64,000 nt of DNA from DASXKD01 sp963734725 (GCA_963734725.1 CAVTIX010000027.1:174725-238724), one strand, 5' to 3'. Positions 42,249 to 51,862 are shown, counted from the first letter of the stretch. The notes: generated by a model from the letters alone, not told the origin. Made by a program: numbers and translations.

Positions 42249-43232
42249 TTAGTGCTGCGTCGCGCCCCCATCCGCCGCGGCCAGGATCGTTTCGAGCAGC
42301 TCGCGGGTGTGCGGTTCCTCGAGAACCTCACCGATCCACGCGGCGGAGTCGGCTCGCTCCGGCGAGCGGGGATTGGGCTTGAGCCAGTCGGTGGCGGCGA
42401 TCTCGGTGATGTGCCCGAGCTGCGCGATGAGCATGGAGAAGTGTCCGCGCCGATTCACTGTCGCCGGTCCACCGGCTTCCCGGTAGGCGCCGGTCAGCGC
42501 GCGGACCCGGCCCGAGTCGGTGCGGGCGAACTCGAACAGGACGCACCCGAGTTCCTGGTTCGGATCAGCCGGGCCACTGTTCTCCCAGTCGATGACGCAC
42601 ACTCCGCCGTCCGCGGTCGGCAGGACGTTGTCGGCCCACAAGTCGCGGTGACAGGTCTGAAGCATCTCCGGAGGCTCGATCCAGGACTCCAGCGCGACCA
42701 GCTCATCGCGCAGATCGGCCAGCTGGCCGGCGAACGGCGCTCCCGCCTCACGAAGCTGCTCGACCAGATGGTCCCAGCCATCGGCGCCAATGGGTTCGTG
42801 ATACCACGGGTCCAGCCGGCCGGGGCCAGCGGCCGACGCGCGGTGAATGCCGGCCACGACCGCGCCTACCCGGTCGGGATCGAGCCTGGCGTCGGGGGCG
42901 CGCAAGTCGACCCACTCATACGCCCTGACCTGCCTGCCTTCGAGGGTCGCGAACACGCGTCCCTCGGTGGTGCGCCGCACCTGCGGCGTCGGGACGCCGG
43001 CGGCGTGGGCCGCCTCCTGGAACGCGGTCGCCAAGCGCACCTCGTCCTCACTGGACCGGTGGAAGGGTACCTTCACCGCCCAGCTGCCATCTGCCGTGTC
43101 CAGCCGCCACACAAGTCCCTGTCTGCCCCGGGCGGCCGGCCCGTCCGACAGCCTCGCCGCCTGGCCAAGACCAAAGCGCCGGGCGAGGTCTGCGGCATCC
43201 ACCAGGCCACCCCACCACACGTGCGTGGGCAA
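42249..43232 (-). CDS. APH-family phosphotransferase
   Basis: 327 residues of the aminoglycoside phosphotransferase/choline kinase fold. ATP-binding Lys in WAVKVPFHR, catalytic loop LQTCHRDLWADNVLPT (HRDxxxxN) and metal-binding VCVIDWENSGPADP. The early segment AADLARRFGLGQAARLSDGP is typical. An ATG at 43232 is used; a slightly later start is possible. Likely phosphorylates a small alcohol or acts in resistance; the substrate is unknown. Confidence 0.8.
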   Translation of the reverse strand: MPTHVWWGGLVDAADLARRFGLGQAARLSDGPAARGRQGLVWRLDTADGSWAVKVPFHRSSEDEVRLATAFQEAAHAAGVPTPQVRRTTEGRVFATLEGRQVRAYEWVDLRAPDARLDPDRVGAVVAGIHRASAAGPGRLDPWYHEPIGADGWDHLVEQLREAGAPFAGQLADLRDELVALESWIEPPEMLQTCHRDLWADNVLPTADGGVCVIDWENSGPADPNQELGCVLFEFARTDSGRVRALTGAYREAGGPATVNRRGHFSMLIAQLGHITEIAATDWLKPNPRSPERADSAAWIGEVLEEPHTRELLETILAAADGGATQH

Positions 43233-43376
43233 ATGCCAGGACAGACGTCAACCGGATCTGCGCCTGGGCCGATGACCGGCGACCTGGCTGCTGTTCTTCC
43301 GGGCCGGCTTGCCCCAGCCGTGGCTGGCGCAAGCCGGGCCATTTTGGGGACTGACCGGGCGGGCTCAGCCTGGCGG

Positions 43377-43967
43377 TCAGCCGGGCCGGGGTGGCGAGGC
43401 CGTCTCGGGCGTTTCGGCTGACGCGCTCTGCGCCCGTCGCGGCTGTGACGCGTCGACGATCGTGGTGACCAGGCCTGTCTGGATGTCGTAGACGTGGCCC
43501 GAGACGCTGATCTGCGCGGGCAACTTGGGCGACGACAGCAGCCGCTCCACGTCGGTGCGGATGGTGGCTACCGGGTCGACGACCGCCTCCGCGGCGAGCG
43601 CCGACTCGTCCAGGCCGGTGCGCGCGGCAAACGCGGACCGGAACCCGGAGTCGGCGAGGAATCCCCTGCCGCAGCCGGTGTGATGGATGACGGCTACCTC
43701 GACTTGCGGTCCGTCGGGGATCATCGTCTCGGCGAGGTAGCTGATGAACGCGATGTCGTTGATGACCGCCTCGGTGACCCGGCCGCCAGCGTTGCGGATC
43801 ACGGGGGCGTCTCCGAGCTCGACCCCCAGGAAGGCGGCAGGGTCGACGCGTGGATCTAGGCAGGTCACCAGGAACACCTGCTGGCGGGGCATGATTGCCA
43901 ATCCGGCGTAGGCACCGGTCGCGGCGAAGGCGCGGTTACGCTCCAGGAGCGGGCGAAGGTAGGACAT
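43377..43967 (-). CDS. beta-class carbonic anhydrase
   Basis: 196 residues. Zinc ligands and the catalytic dyad are visible: FLVTCLDPRVDPAAFLGVEL (Cys and CxDxR) and VEVAVIHHTGCGRGFLADSG (His and Cys), with APVIRNAGGRVTEAVINDIA between. ATG 43967 has a strong GGAGGAAAT site 4 bases upstream; the more upstream ATG 44015 has none. It lies 109 bases after the corrected end of the MFS gene and may be co-transcribed. Interconverts CO2 and bicarbonate. Confidence 0.85.
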   Translation of the reverse strand: MSYLRPLLERNRAFAATGAYAGLAIMPRQQVFLVTCLDPRVDPAAFLGVELGDAPVIRNAGGRVTEAVINDIAFISYLAETMIPDGPQVEVAVIHHTGCGRGFLADSGFRSAFAARTGLDESALAAEAVVDPVATIRTDVERLLSSPKLPAQISVSGHVYDIQTGLVTTIVDASQPRRAQSASAETPETASPPRPG

Positions 43968-44076
43968 GATTTCCTCCGGCGGTGTGCTGCTGTTGCTATT
44001 GATCGGCCCGGTCATGACGGCTGGTTTTCTTCGGTGCTGACCGGGTGTGACGGCGGCCCGGCGGGCCGCCGCGGGG

Positions 44077-45664
44077 TCACCGGGCCGCTCGGGCGGGGTG
44101 TGCTTGGGCGTGGGGTTCGCCGGCGCCGTCGGATGTTCCGGCTTCGCCGGCCGTCGGGCTCGCTGGCTGGGCGGGCAGGAACAGGGCGGCCAGCAGGGCG
44201 CCTGCTGCGGCGATGCTGCCGGCGACGAGGGCGCCGATGGTGAGGCCGCGCAGGAAGGCGTTGGTTGCCGCCAGGTGCAGTGCCTGTCCGAGGGCCGGAT
44301 GGCCGAGGGCGGCGATCTTGCCGGCGGCGGCGTAGGCGGCGCCGACGGACTGGTGGGCGATCGCGGCGGCCGGGCCGGGCACGGCCGGGGGCAGGGTGGC
44401 GGACAGGTGTGATCCGTAGACGGAGGCGTAGATGCTGCCGATGACGGCCACGCCGAGGGTGCCGCCGATGAGCCGGGTGGAGTCGTTGACGGCCGAGCCG
44501 ACGCCGGCCTTGGCGCCGGGAAATGGCGCCCATGATGGACTCGGTGGCGGGCGCGGAGGTCAGGCCCATGCCGAGCCCGTAGAGGACCATCTGGGCGGCG
44601 ATGATGCCGTAGCCGAGCGTGGCGCTGGTGGTCGCCGCGACCCAGCCGTAGAAGGCGGCCATCAAGATCAGCCCGGTGGTGACGATGAGCTTGGTCCCGG
44701 CCCGGACGGCGAGCTGGGTGCCGGCGACCGATCCGGCGCCGACCGACAACGCCACCGGCAGCAGCCGGACCCCGGTGGACAGCGGGCCGTAGCCGCGGAC
44801 GAACTGGAAGTACTGGGTGATCAAGAAGATGAAGCCGAACAGGGTGAAAAACGACACCGTGACCGCGCCGCTGGCCGCGCTGAACCGCATGTTCTTGAAC
44901 AGCCGCACCTCGAGCATCGGGTGCGCGGCCCGCCGTTCCCGCCAGATGAACCCAGCCAGCAGCACCGCCGTGGCGGCGAACCCGGCCACGCTGCGCACCG
45001 CGGCCCACCCGTAGATCGGCGCCTCGATGATGGTGAACACCAGCAGCGCCATGGCCGCCGACGACAGCACCAGGCCCGGCATGTCCACCGCGGCCGCATC
45101 CGGGTCCTTCGAGGGCGGAACCACCAGCGCCGCCAAAACCATCGCGGCCGCCGCGACCGGGACCATGGCGATGAAGATGGCCGCCCAGCTGTAGCGCTCC
45201 AGCAGCCAGCCCCCCACGATCGGCCCTAGCGCGATGGCCACGCCCGCGACCGCCCCCCACAACCCGATCGCCCGGGCCCGTTCCCGCCTTTCGGTGAACA
45301 CGTTGGAGATCAGCGACAGCGTCGCCGGGAACGTCATGGCGGCGCCCAGCCCCATCACCGCCCGGGCCGCGATCAGCTGCGCCGCGCTGGTGGTGAAGCC
45401 GCCGGCCAGGCTGGCGGTGCCGACCACGGCCAGCCCGGCCAGCAGCATGCCCTTGCGGCCGAACCGGTCCGACAAGCTGCCGAAGGTCAGCAGCAGCGCG
45501 GCGAACACCAGGTTGTAGGCATCCACCACCCACTGCAACTGGCTGGTGGTGGCATGCAACTCGCGCACCATAGCCGGCAGCGCCACATTCACCAACGTCG
45601 TGTCCAAGTTGACCAGAAACGCCGCCAGCAGCAACGCCACAAGAATCACGGGCTTGGATCGCAT
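44077..45664 (-). CDS. MFS transporter, DHA2 (14-TM drug efflux) family, frameshifted
   Basis: The start is classical DHA2: LAAFLVNLDTTLVNVALPAM and VFAALLLTFGSLSDRFGRKG, with motif C-like ALGPIVGGWLLERYSWAAIF. About 14 hydrophobic segments. The frame breaks at a GGGAAA run near 44518-44523: removing one base turns SIMGAISRRQGRRRL into SIMGAIPGAKAGVGSAVNDS, then continues LGVAVIGSIYASVYG to a stop at 44077 (about 528 residues). ATG 45664 has GGAGGCG upstream. Function: proton-driven export of a drug-like molecule. A sequencing indel is the likely reason for the break. Confidence 0.8.
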
Positions 45665-45687
45665 GGTTTCGCCTCCCAATTGGGTCG

Positions 45688-45897
45688 TTATTGCCGCGGT
45701 CGCCGGGCGGCGGCTGCGGGGCCCCGCCCGGCCGTATTGCCGTGCTGGCTGGCTGTCGTCCTGCCGACGGGATCACCGGCACGGGCAAGCGCTTTGGCCC
45801 GGATCACGTCTGGGTCCCGCGGGTCGGGCGGAAGGACGTCATGCCAGGAAGGGTGCTCGCGCCAGATCATGGGCCGGTGGATACGGATGCGCGTCAC
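45688..45897 (-). CDS. small conserved hypothetical protein
   Basis: 69 residues from GTG 45897, preceded by GAGGAG. The first 40 residues are ordered and basic (RIRIHRPMIWREHPSWHDVL, PPDPRDPDVIRAKALARA), a pattern I recall from short actinobacterial proteins; the rest is low complexity. Its stop lies 23 bases before the MFS start, so it may be the first gene of that unit. Function unknown. Confidence 0.5.
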   Translation of the reverse strand: MTRIRIHRPMIWREHPSWHDVLPPDPRDPDVIRAKALARAGDPVGRTTASQHGNTAGRGPAAAARRPRQ

Positions 45898-46089
45898 TGT
45901 CTGCTCCTCGCCCGCCGTCATGTTCGAGGCCGGTAAACGAGGGTGCCGGCCGTCGTCTGGACTAGTTCAACGAGGACGTTACGAGGCGGTGCCGCTCCGG
46001 GCGTCAGCCGAAGGTGTACCTGCTAGGTGGAATCTTCCGCGGCGGGCCGTGGCGCAAAGGTGCCATCGTGACTGGGAGTGGCTGCGCGG

Positions 46090-48867
46090 CTAGGAGATCA
46101 GGCCCAGTTCCCGTGCCCGGGCGACGGCCTCGGTGCGGTTCGCTGCGCCCAGCTTGCCCAGGATGTGGCTGACGTGCTTCTTGACCGTGAAGACGGTGAC
46201 GAAGAGCTCTTCGGCGATGACCCGGTTCGGCGTGCCCGCGGCCAGCATCCCTAGCACCTCCAGCTCACGGCCGGTGAGCTGCTCGACCAGGCCCGGCACG
46301 GTAGGGGCGGCGCGCTGCCCAGAGCCCGGCACGGCGGGTTCGGCGTCAAACGCCTGCACGATCCGGGCCAGGCAGCCGGGCGGGACGCGCCGGGCCGGGG
46401 ACTGCTCTGCCCGCTGCGCGGCGATCAGCCTGCCCAACAGCGCCCTCATCGGTGCCCCCTCGTCGGCGAACACCCGCACGTAGCCATCCGGGCAGGCGAG
46501 GGTAAGCGCCTCCGCCAGGGCGGCCACCGCGGCGGGCTCGTCGCCGCCGGCCGCCAGCGCGATAGCCCGCAGCGCCTGGATATCGATGACGCTACCGATA
46601 CGGTCTTGGCTGACCGCGGCGTGGAGCAGGCGCTCAAGCAGCGCAAGAGCCTGCCTCGGGCGGTCTTCGGCGAGTAGCACCCGGGCCAGCACGAGATGCG
46701 CTGGCTCCCGGGGGTAATCCGGCTCGTCGTCGGGGCTAAGGTCAGCCGCCTTCGCCCACCGGGCGGCCGCGTTGACATCGCCCTGGGCCAGCAGCAGCCA
46801 CGCCCGCTGCGATGGCACCGGGTTGAGCAGGGCGATCACCTGGGGGCTCAGCTCGACCTGCCCGGCCTCGCCCATCGCCGCCAGGGCCGCGGCCGCGTCA
46901 CCCTGCGCCTGCCGGATCCGGGCCACGACAGCCAGGCCGGCGGCCAGCGGCGCGGTGAAGGCAAGCTGCCGGCAGAGGGTGACCCCCTGGGTGGCGTGGT
47001 CAAGGGCGGCGTCCAGCTTGCCCTGCTCGTACAGCACCTGGGCCAAGCCCACGTGTGCCATGCCCAGATGGGGTGGCTGGCTGATGCCGTCGCCGGCCGT
47101 GTCCAGCGCTTGCCGGTGGGTCGCAAGTGCCGCATCCAGATGGCCCTGGGCGCGCTGCACCTGGCCCAGGTCGTACCAGACGCGCGTGGCGAGGAAGCCC
47201 TGACCGGCCGCCCGCCGCTCGGCGAGCACCTGCGCCAGGCCGCGCTCGGCTGGCCCGAGCCGGCCGCCCATCCAGTCCGCCACCGCCAGGTTCCAGCGCA
47301 CGAAGGTGCGCATCAACCAGTCCTCCCGGCCCAATTGGACCAGGGCCTGCTGGTTGTAATCGGCCGCGAGAGCTGCCTCGCCACGAAGCCGCGCGAGCAG
47401 GGCGCGCAAGAACGCGATCGCCGCGGGGACGTTAGCCAGCACGCTCACCGCCCGCTCGGCTGACGCCTTGACCGGTTCGTCGCCGCTGACCGCATAGGCG
47501 CGCTCGGCGTCATCGAGCAGGGCCTCGAGCTCTTCCACCTGGAAGCCCTGGGCGGCGCCGTACGCCTGGGCCAGGTACAGGCGCGGACGGTCGCGCACCG
47601 ACTGCGCCGGCAGCGCCGAAAGCCAGCGGCGCAAGGTCGCGCCCTCGCTGCGGCCAAGCAGGGTCTCAACGTGCCGCTCCACCAGCCGCGCCGCCCATTC
47701 CGCATCCCCGGCCGCCAGCGCGTGCCGCACCGCGTCGTCGGCTAGATCGTGCTCCTCCGACCAGGCGGCCGCGGCCCGGTGCAGCGCCTGCACCCGGCCG
47801 GGCTGTTCTTCCTGCAGCCGGGCGCGCAGCAGATCGGCGAACAGGTGGTGGTAGCGCCACCAGCCGCGCACCTCATCCAGCGGCACCAAAAACAGCCCCG
47901 CCCGCTCTATTTCTTGCAGCATGGCCTGGCTGCCGGCCCGGCCGGTGACCGCATCGCACAGCTCCCCCGACAGCCGCTCCAGCACCGAGGTCTCCAGCAA
48001 GAACGCGCGCACCTGGTCGGTCTGGCCGTCAAGGACCTCCCCGGTCAGGTAGTCCAGCACGAAGCGGTGGCTGCCGCTGAACGCCGCCGCAAACCCGGCC
48101 GCATCCGCGTGCCCCCGCAGCGACAGGCCAGCCAGCTGCAGCCCCGCCGCCCACCCCTCGGTACGGGCCACCAGCACCTTCGCCGCGGCGACTGGCAGGC
48201 CCGGCCCGGCCGTCTCGCCCAGCAGCGCTGCCCCCTCCTCGGGGGTGAAGCGCAGGTCGGCGGCGCGCAGCTCAACCAGCTGGCCGCGGGCCCGCAGCCG
48301 CGCCAGCGGCAGCGGCGGATCGGACCGGCTGGACACCACCACGTGCAGGCCCGGCGGCAGGTTCTCCAGCAAGACCGCAACCGAGGCGTCCACCTGCGCC
48401 GAGCTGACCAGGTGGTAGTCATCCAGGACCAGCAGCACCTCATCCGGGCCGGGATCGACGGCCAGCTCGTTGATCACGGCCCTCACCAGCCCTTCAAATG
48501 AGCGTGGTGACGGCGGACCGAGCAGCGGGCCCACCCGCCCGGCCAGACCCGGTCGTACCCGGTCGAGCGCGGCGACCACGTGGCGCCAGAACCGCGCCGG
48601 GTCGTTGTCACCAGCATCCAGCGCCAGCCACGCCACCGGCCGCCCGCCGCGGCGGGCCCAGTCGGCCAGCAGCACGGTTTTCCCGGATCCGGCGGGTGCA
48701 CAAACCAGCACCAGCCCCCGGGCCAGCCCTTCCTCCAGCCGGGCGGCCAGGCGCGGGCGGGGCACGAAGCCAGGCCGCGGGCCGGGCACGTGCAGCTTGG
48801 TGGCCAACAGGACATCCTGCTCGGCCGTGGCAACCCCGCCAGGGTCCGCCGCGGGCGGCTCAGCCAT
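46090..48867 (-). CDS. LuxR family regulator, MalT-like (LAL type with ATPase domain)
   Basis: 925 residues. Walker A is VCAPAGSGKTVLLADWARRG (about residues 55-74), Walker B-like EVLLVLDDYHLVSSAQVDAS, then TPR-like repeats through the middle (QVQRAQGHLDAALATHRQAL, VLYEQGKLDAALDHATQGV). The C-terminal LuxR HTH reads LTGRELEVLGMLAAGTPNRV, IAEELFVTVFTVKKHVSHIL, GKLGAANRTEAVARAREL. This is the size and order of MalT-type ATP-dependent activators. An 11-bp inverted repeat lies 20-52 bases upstream of the start. Target genes unknown; no catabolic gene is adjacent on the same strand downstream except the MFS unit. Confidence 0.92.
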   Translation of the reverse strand: MAEPPAADPGGVATAEQDVLLATKLHVPGPRPGFVPRPRLAARLEEGLARGLVLVCAPAGSGKTVLLADWARRGGRPVAWLALDAGDNDPARFWRHVVAALDRVRPGLAGRVGPLLGPPSPRSFEGLVRAVINELAVDPGPDEVLLVLDDYHLVSSAQVDASVAVLLENLPPGLHVVVSSRSDPPLPLARLRARGQLVELRAADLRFTPEEGAALLGETAGPGLPVAAAKVLVARTEGWAAGLQLAGLSLRGHADAAGFAAAFSGSHRFVLDYLTGEVLDGQTDQVRAFLLETSVLERLSGELCDAVTGRAGSQAMLQEIERAGLFLVPLDEVRGWWRYHHLFADLLRARLQEEQPGRVQALHRAAAAWSEEHDLADDAVRHALAAGDAEWAARLVERHVETLLGRSEGATLRRWLSALPAQSVRDRPRLYLAQAYGAAQGFQVEELEALLDDAERAYAVSGDEPVKASAERAVSVLANVPAAIAFLRALLARLRGEAALAADYNQQALVQLGREDWLMRTFVRWNLAVADWMGGRLGPAERGLAQVLAERRAAGQGFLATRVWYDLGQVQRAQGHLDAALATHRQALDTAGDGISQPPHLGMAHVGLAQVLYEQGKLDAALDHATQGVTLCRQLAFTAPLAAGLAVVARIRQAQGDAAAALAAMGEAGQVELSPQVIALLNPVPSQRAWLLLAQGDVNAAARWAKAADLSPDDEPDYPREPAHLVLARVLLAEDRPRQALALLERLLHAAVSQDRIGSVIDIQALRAIALAAGGDEPAAVAALAEALTLACPDGYVRVFADEGAPMRALLGRLIAAQRAEQSPARRVPPGCLARIVQAFDAEPAVPGSGQRAAPTVPGLVEQLTGRELEVLGMLAAGTPNRVIAEELFVTVFTVKKHVSHILGKLGAANRTEAVARARELGLIS

Positions 48868-48886
48868 CGGCGGCCCAACCCCTCAG

Positions 48887-48919
48887 CACACCCAGCGACG
48901 GCCAGCGCCGCTGGGTGTG
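48887..48919. promoter_or_regulatory. 11-bp inverted repeat upstream of the MalT-like gene
   Basis: CACACCCAGCG and CGCTGGGTGTG are perfectly complementary arms with an 11-base loop. The site begins 20 bases upstream of the regulator's ATG. It may be an mRNA leader hairpin or a protein-binding dyad. Confidence 0.45.
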
Positions 48920-49106
48920 ATCAGTCTAACGGGCAGCTAATCGCTGCCCCGGGTCTCCGTCGCCCAAGCCTTCCGGCCCGATGCCGCCGCCGCGCTCGAT
49001 GACAAGGCGCTGGACGCCCAGGTCGGCGAGGACGGCCCGGTGTCGTTCTCGCTCCAGCACCAAGCCTGAGCCGACCTCGCAGCCGTACCCCGGCGGCTCG
49101 CAGCCG

Positions 49107-50378
49107 TCAGCGGATGCGCAACGGGAGGGTGCGCGGCCCGCGGATCTGGCCCGCGGCCCAGGTGACCGCCGCCGGGTCGGCGAGGGTGAACTCCGGGATC
49201 CGGGCGAGCCAGACTTCGAGCGCCACCCGGAGTTCCAGGCGCGCCAGGTGCGATCCCACGCAGCGGTGGATGCCGAGGCCGAACGCGGCGTGCCGGTTCA
49301 CCTCACGGTCGATGACGACCTCACCGGCCCGGTCGAACTGGGCCGGGTCGCGGTTGGCGGCCGGGAACGAGAGCAGGATCCAGTCGTCGGCCTTCATGTC
49401 CACGCCGTGCCAGTGCATGTCCTGCTTGACCAGCCGCGCCATCGTCACCGGCGCGTAGGCGCGGAGGAACTCCTCCATCGCGGTCGGCAGCAGACCGGGC
49501 GCGGCGGCCAGGCGCCTGCGGTCCTCCGGGTTCTTCGCCAGGTGCCACAGCGACGCGCCGATCGCGCTCCAGGTCGTGTCGATGCCCGCGATCAGCAGCA
49601 GGGCCATCGTGCCGACGACGTGGTCCGGCGCGAGCTTCTGGCCGTAGAGTTCCGCGTTGATCAGGTAGGTCGTGAGGTCCTCGCGCGGGTTGTCGATGTG
49701 ATCGTGGACCTGGACGAGCAGGTAGTCGAACAGCCGGGAGACCCGCTCGATGCGCTCGTCCGACGGCAGGTTGATGCCTTCCAGCAGGTCCTCGACGAAT
49801 ACCCGGAACTGCGGCCCATCCTCCGGCGGGAAGCCGAGCATGTCGGCGATGACCCGCATCGGGATGTGCTGCGCGTAGTCGCCGGCCGCGTCCACGACGT
49901 CCTGTCCCTCGAACGTGTCGATCAGCGAATGGCAGAACGCCCTCGTGGCCGGCTCCTGCTCAGCGATCTCCGCCTTGGTGAACGCGGGGAGCAGCAGCTT
50001 GCGCGCGTCGTGGTGGAATGGCGGGTCGGAGGAGATCGGTGGCGAGCCGCCGATCGGCGCCAGCTCGCGCGGCGGCCGGAAGTTGCTCAAGATGATCGAC
50101 CGCGAGGAGAAGCGCTCGGGCTCGTAGGCGATCGCCGCGACGTCCTCGTAGCGCGTCGGCAGCCAGGCGCCCCCGAACCGCTCGGTGTGCGCGATCGGGC
50201 AGCGCTGCCGCAGGTCGTCCTGTATCGGGTAGGGATCGGCGGACCACTCCGGCTCCAGATGGGAGAAGTCGGTCGCCCAGTCGGCGACCGGGCCGGTGAT
50301 GACCTCGCTGATCGCCCCGATGACCTCCTCTTCTCGCTGTTCCCGGAAGTCCTCGGTGAACCGATCGTCGGCCGTCAT
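49107..50378 (-). CDS. cytochrome P450
   Basis: 423 residues. I-helix oxygen-binding motif LLLIAGIDTTWSAIGASLWH, ExxR region MEEFLRAYAPVTMARLV, and heme-binding FGLGIHRCVGSHLARLELRV with the axial Cys. ATG 50378 lies one base after the stop of the ferredoxin gene, with GGAGGA upstream. Soluble bacterial class I P450, receiving electrons from the adjacent ferredoxin; a ferredoxin reductase is not in the window. The neighbouring remnants of a Baeyer-Villiger monooxygenase and an esterase point to an alicyclic/ketone-type substrate. Confidence 0.95.
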   Translation of the reverse strand: MTADDRFTEDFREQREEEVIGAISEVITGPVADWATDFSHLEPEWSADPYPIQDDLRQRCPIAHTERFGGAWLPTRYEDVAAIAYEPERFSSRSIILSNFRPPRELAPIGGSPPISSDPPFHHDARKLLLPAFTKAEIAEQEPATRAFCHSLIDTFEGQDVVDAAGDYAQHIPMRVIADMLGFPPEDGPQFRVFVEDLLEGINLPSDERIERVSRLFDYLLVQVHDHIDNPREDLTTYLINAELYGQKLAPDHVVGTMALLLIAGIDTTWSAIGASLWHLAKNPEDRRRLAAAPGLLPTAMEEFLRAYAPVTMARLVKQDMHWHGVDMKADDWILLSFPAANRDPAQFDRAGEVVIDREVNRHAAFGLGIHRCVGSHLARLELRVALEVWLARIPEFTLADPAAVTWAAGQIRGPRTLPLRIR

Positions 50379-50379
50379 G

Positions 50380-50580
50380 TCAGTCCTCCTCGAGCAGGTC
50401 GATCGCGCGCTCGGGGCAGTTGGCCGCCGCCAGGCGCGCGTCGCGCTCTTGGCCCGGCGGCACGACGCCATCGCCGAGCACCTTCCCGTAACCCTCGTCG
50501 TCCTCGCCGAACAGGTCGGGGGCGCGGTCGTAGCAGCGGCCGTGCCCCTGGCAGCGCTCGGCGCCGATCTGGATTTTCAC
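50380..50580 (-). CDS. ferredoxin (single-cluster, 3Fe-4S type)
   Basis: 66 residues from GTG 50580. Cluster Cys pattern is ERCQGHGRCYDRAPDLF with a distal ANCPERAIDLLEED; the missing fourth Cys (His/Gly in CxGHxxC) indicates a 3Fe-4S cluster. Such ferredoxins are encoded next to actinobacterial P450s and donate electrons to them. The gene overlaps the TetR stop by four bases (GTGA) and is one base from the P450 start. Confidence 0.92.
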   Translation of the reverse strand: MKIQIGAERCQGHGRCYDRAPDLFGEDDEGYGKVLGDGVVPPGQERDARLAAANCPERAIDLLEED

Positions 50581-51206
50581 TGCGGTGTCCTTGTCTGTGC
50601 CGTCAGGCCGGCCGTGACGCCTGGCGGGGCGAGCGCCGCCACCAGGCGGGTAAGCAAGGCGGCCCACTCCTCATCGCCAACGGCATGCAGGGCGGGCGGC
50701 ACGAGCGCGCTGCCCATCGCGAGCAGGAGGCAGAAGTGGGCCAGCGCGTTCGGTGACAGCACCGGGTCGAGTTCGCCGCCTGCCTGGGCGAGGCGGACAA
50801 GTTCGGACAGCCAGTCGGCCCGTTCGCCGATGTAGTCACGCATCGGACGGGCGACGTCCCGGTCGCGGCGGGCCGCGACCAGGGCTTCGACGATGAGGTA
50901 GCCGCGGGGGTCGCGGCGCCGGGGCAGCCAGCGGCCGATGGCCAGCAACAGTTCCGTGATCGACCGGTTGGGATCGGTGGCGAACAGGTCGGCGAGCAGT
51001 CGCCGGCCGTGCGTGCGCAGCGCGTCCACCAGCAGGTCTGCCTTGGAGGAGAAGTGCGCGTACAGGGCGCCGTTGCTCACGCCCGCCGCCGCGGCGATGT
51101 CGGCGACCCGCGTCCCGTCGTACCCGCGCTCGGCGAACACGTCCGCGGCCGCGCGCAGCAGCCGTTCCCGGGTCTCGGCGGCGGTGACGCCGGCGATCCG
51201 CCCCAT
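50577..51206 (-). CDS. TetR family regulator of the P450 operon
   Basis: 209 residues. HTH: RERLLRAAADVFAERGYDGT, RVADIAAAAGVSNGALYAHF, SSKADLLVDALR. First gene of a TetR-ferredoxin-P450 operon with overlapping stops and starts, so it probably controls its own operon through the dyad at 51214-51233. Confidence 0.9.
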   Translation of the reverse strand: MGRIAGVTAAETRERLLRAAADVFAERGYDGTRVADIAAAAGVSNGALYAHFSSKADLLVDALRTHGRRLLADLFATDPNRSITELLLAIGRWLPRRRDPRGYLIVEALVAARRDRDVARPMRDYIGERADWLSELVRLAQAGGELDPVLSPNALAHFCLLLAMGSALVPPALHAVGDEEWAALLTRLVAALAPPGVTAGLTAQTRTPQ

Positions 51207-51213
51207 GACAGAA

Positions 51214-51233
51214 TTAAAAGAACGTTCATCTGA
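51214..51233. promoter_or_regulatory. AT-rich promoter with GAACGTTC dyad
   Basis: Just upstream of the TetR ATG lies an AT-rich segment (ATTAAAAG) joined to the perfect palindrome GAACGTTC (51220-51227). Probably the operator of the adjacent TetR protein. Confidence 0.45.
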
Positions 51234-51275
51234 TTCGTCAAGGGGGCAACGGGTGCCACGATGGGCCGTTCGCGA

Positions 51276-51420
51276 TCAGACGCCCGTTACCGCATCCACG
51301 AACCAGGCCGCCTGGGCGACGGCGCTGTCGGCGGCGGCCACCAGGCCGGGATGCAGCACGAAGTCATGTCACATGCGTGGCCACCTGATGTAGGTGACGT
51401 CCGCCCCGGCGGCGGACACG
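51276..51420 (-). pseudogene. C-terminal remnant of an alpha/beta hydrolase (esterase), with nonsense codon
   Basis: In one frame the text reads VSAAGADVTYIRWPRM, then TGA, then HDFVLHPGLVAAADSAVAQA followed by AWFVDAVTGV and a stop at 51276. This is the C-terminal end of a LipN/hormone-sensitive-lipase-type esterase (catalytic His in the GMxHDF-like segment), with an in-frame stop just before the His. The N-terminal two thirds are missing. Genuine decay. Confidence 0.55.
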
Positions 51421-51689
51421 GCCGGGCGCTTCGGCATGGGACGCCGGTAACTGGCGAGGTCAAAGCGGCGGACGCGGTACCGGCACAGGAAGGTGTGGTC
51501 GGGCCAGTTGTTGGTGTTCGGTTCAAGGCGGCGCCGGGATAGGTGTTGTCCGCCAGGTCCCGCCCAGGCCGTCGGCCTTGTTGACGATGAGAAGTCCCCG
51601 ATGCCCGCCTGTTCCAGGGCCACGGCCATGCCGAGACCGCCGAACCCGGCACCGACCACGACCACGCGGTATGTCGAATCCTCGGGCAC
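51421..51689 (-). pseudogene. Baeyer-Villiger/flavin-containing monooxygenase remnant with large internal deletion
   Basis: ATG 51689 starts a clear FAD-binding N-terminus (YRVVVVGAGFGGLGMAVALE). Pieces LIVNKADGLGGTWR and DNTYPGAAL follow in other frames, then the sequence jumps to a C-terminal motif (EPNTNNWPDHTFLCRYRVRR, FDLASYRR). About 400 residues between are gone. Order next to the esterase remnant recalls BVMO/esterase catabolic operons. Confidence 0.6.
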
Positions 51690-51862
51690 GGGCCCTCCTC
51701 GCGCTCTGCGCGGACCGGGCCAGGATGCTGCCCGGGGTACCGGGACCGGTCAGGAACCCGGCACGGGCAGGATAGCGGGAATCGCCCGGGCCATCCCGCC
51801 GCCGAGTGGCGGCACCTGGCCCGATGCTGGCCAGGGCTTTCACCGGCTGGTTGAATCGCAGC

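Noticed and set aside
48953..49069. Short frame ALDDKALDAQVGEDGPVSFS before a stop at 49069
   Set aside because: Looks mildly protein-like but has no start codon and no family match; too short to support.
48981..50756. 591-codon + strand frame opposite the P450 operon
   Set aside because: Shadow of P450, ferredoxin and TetR; no motifs.
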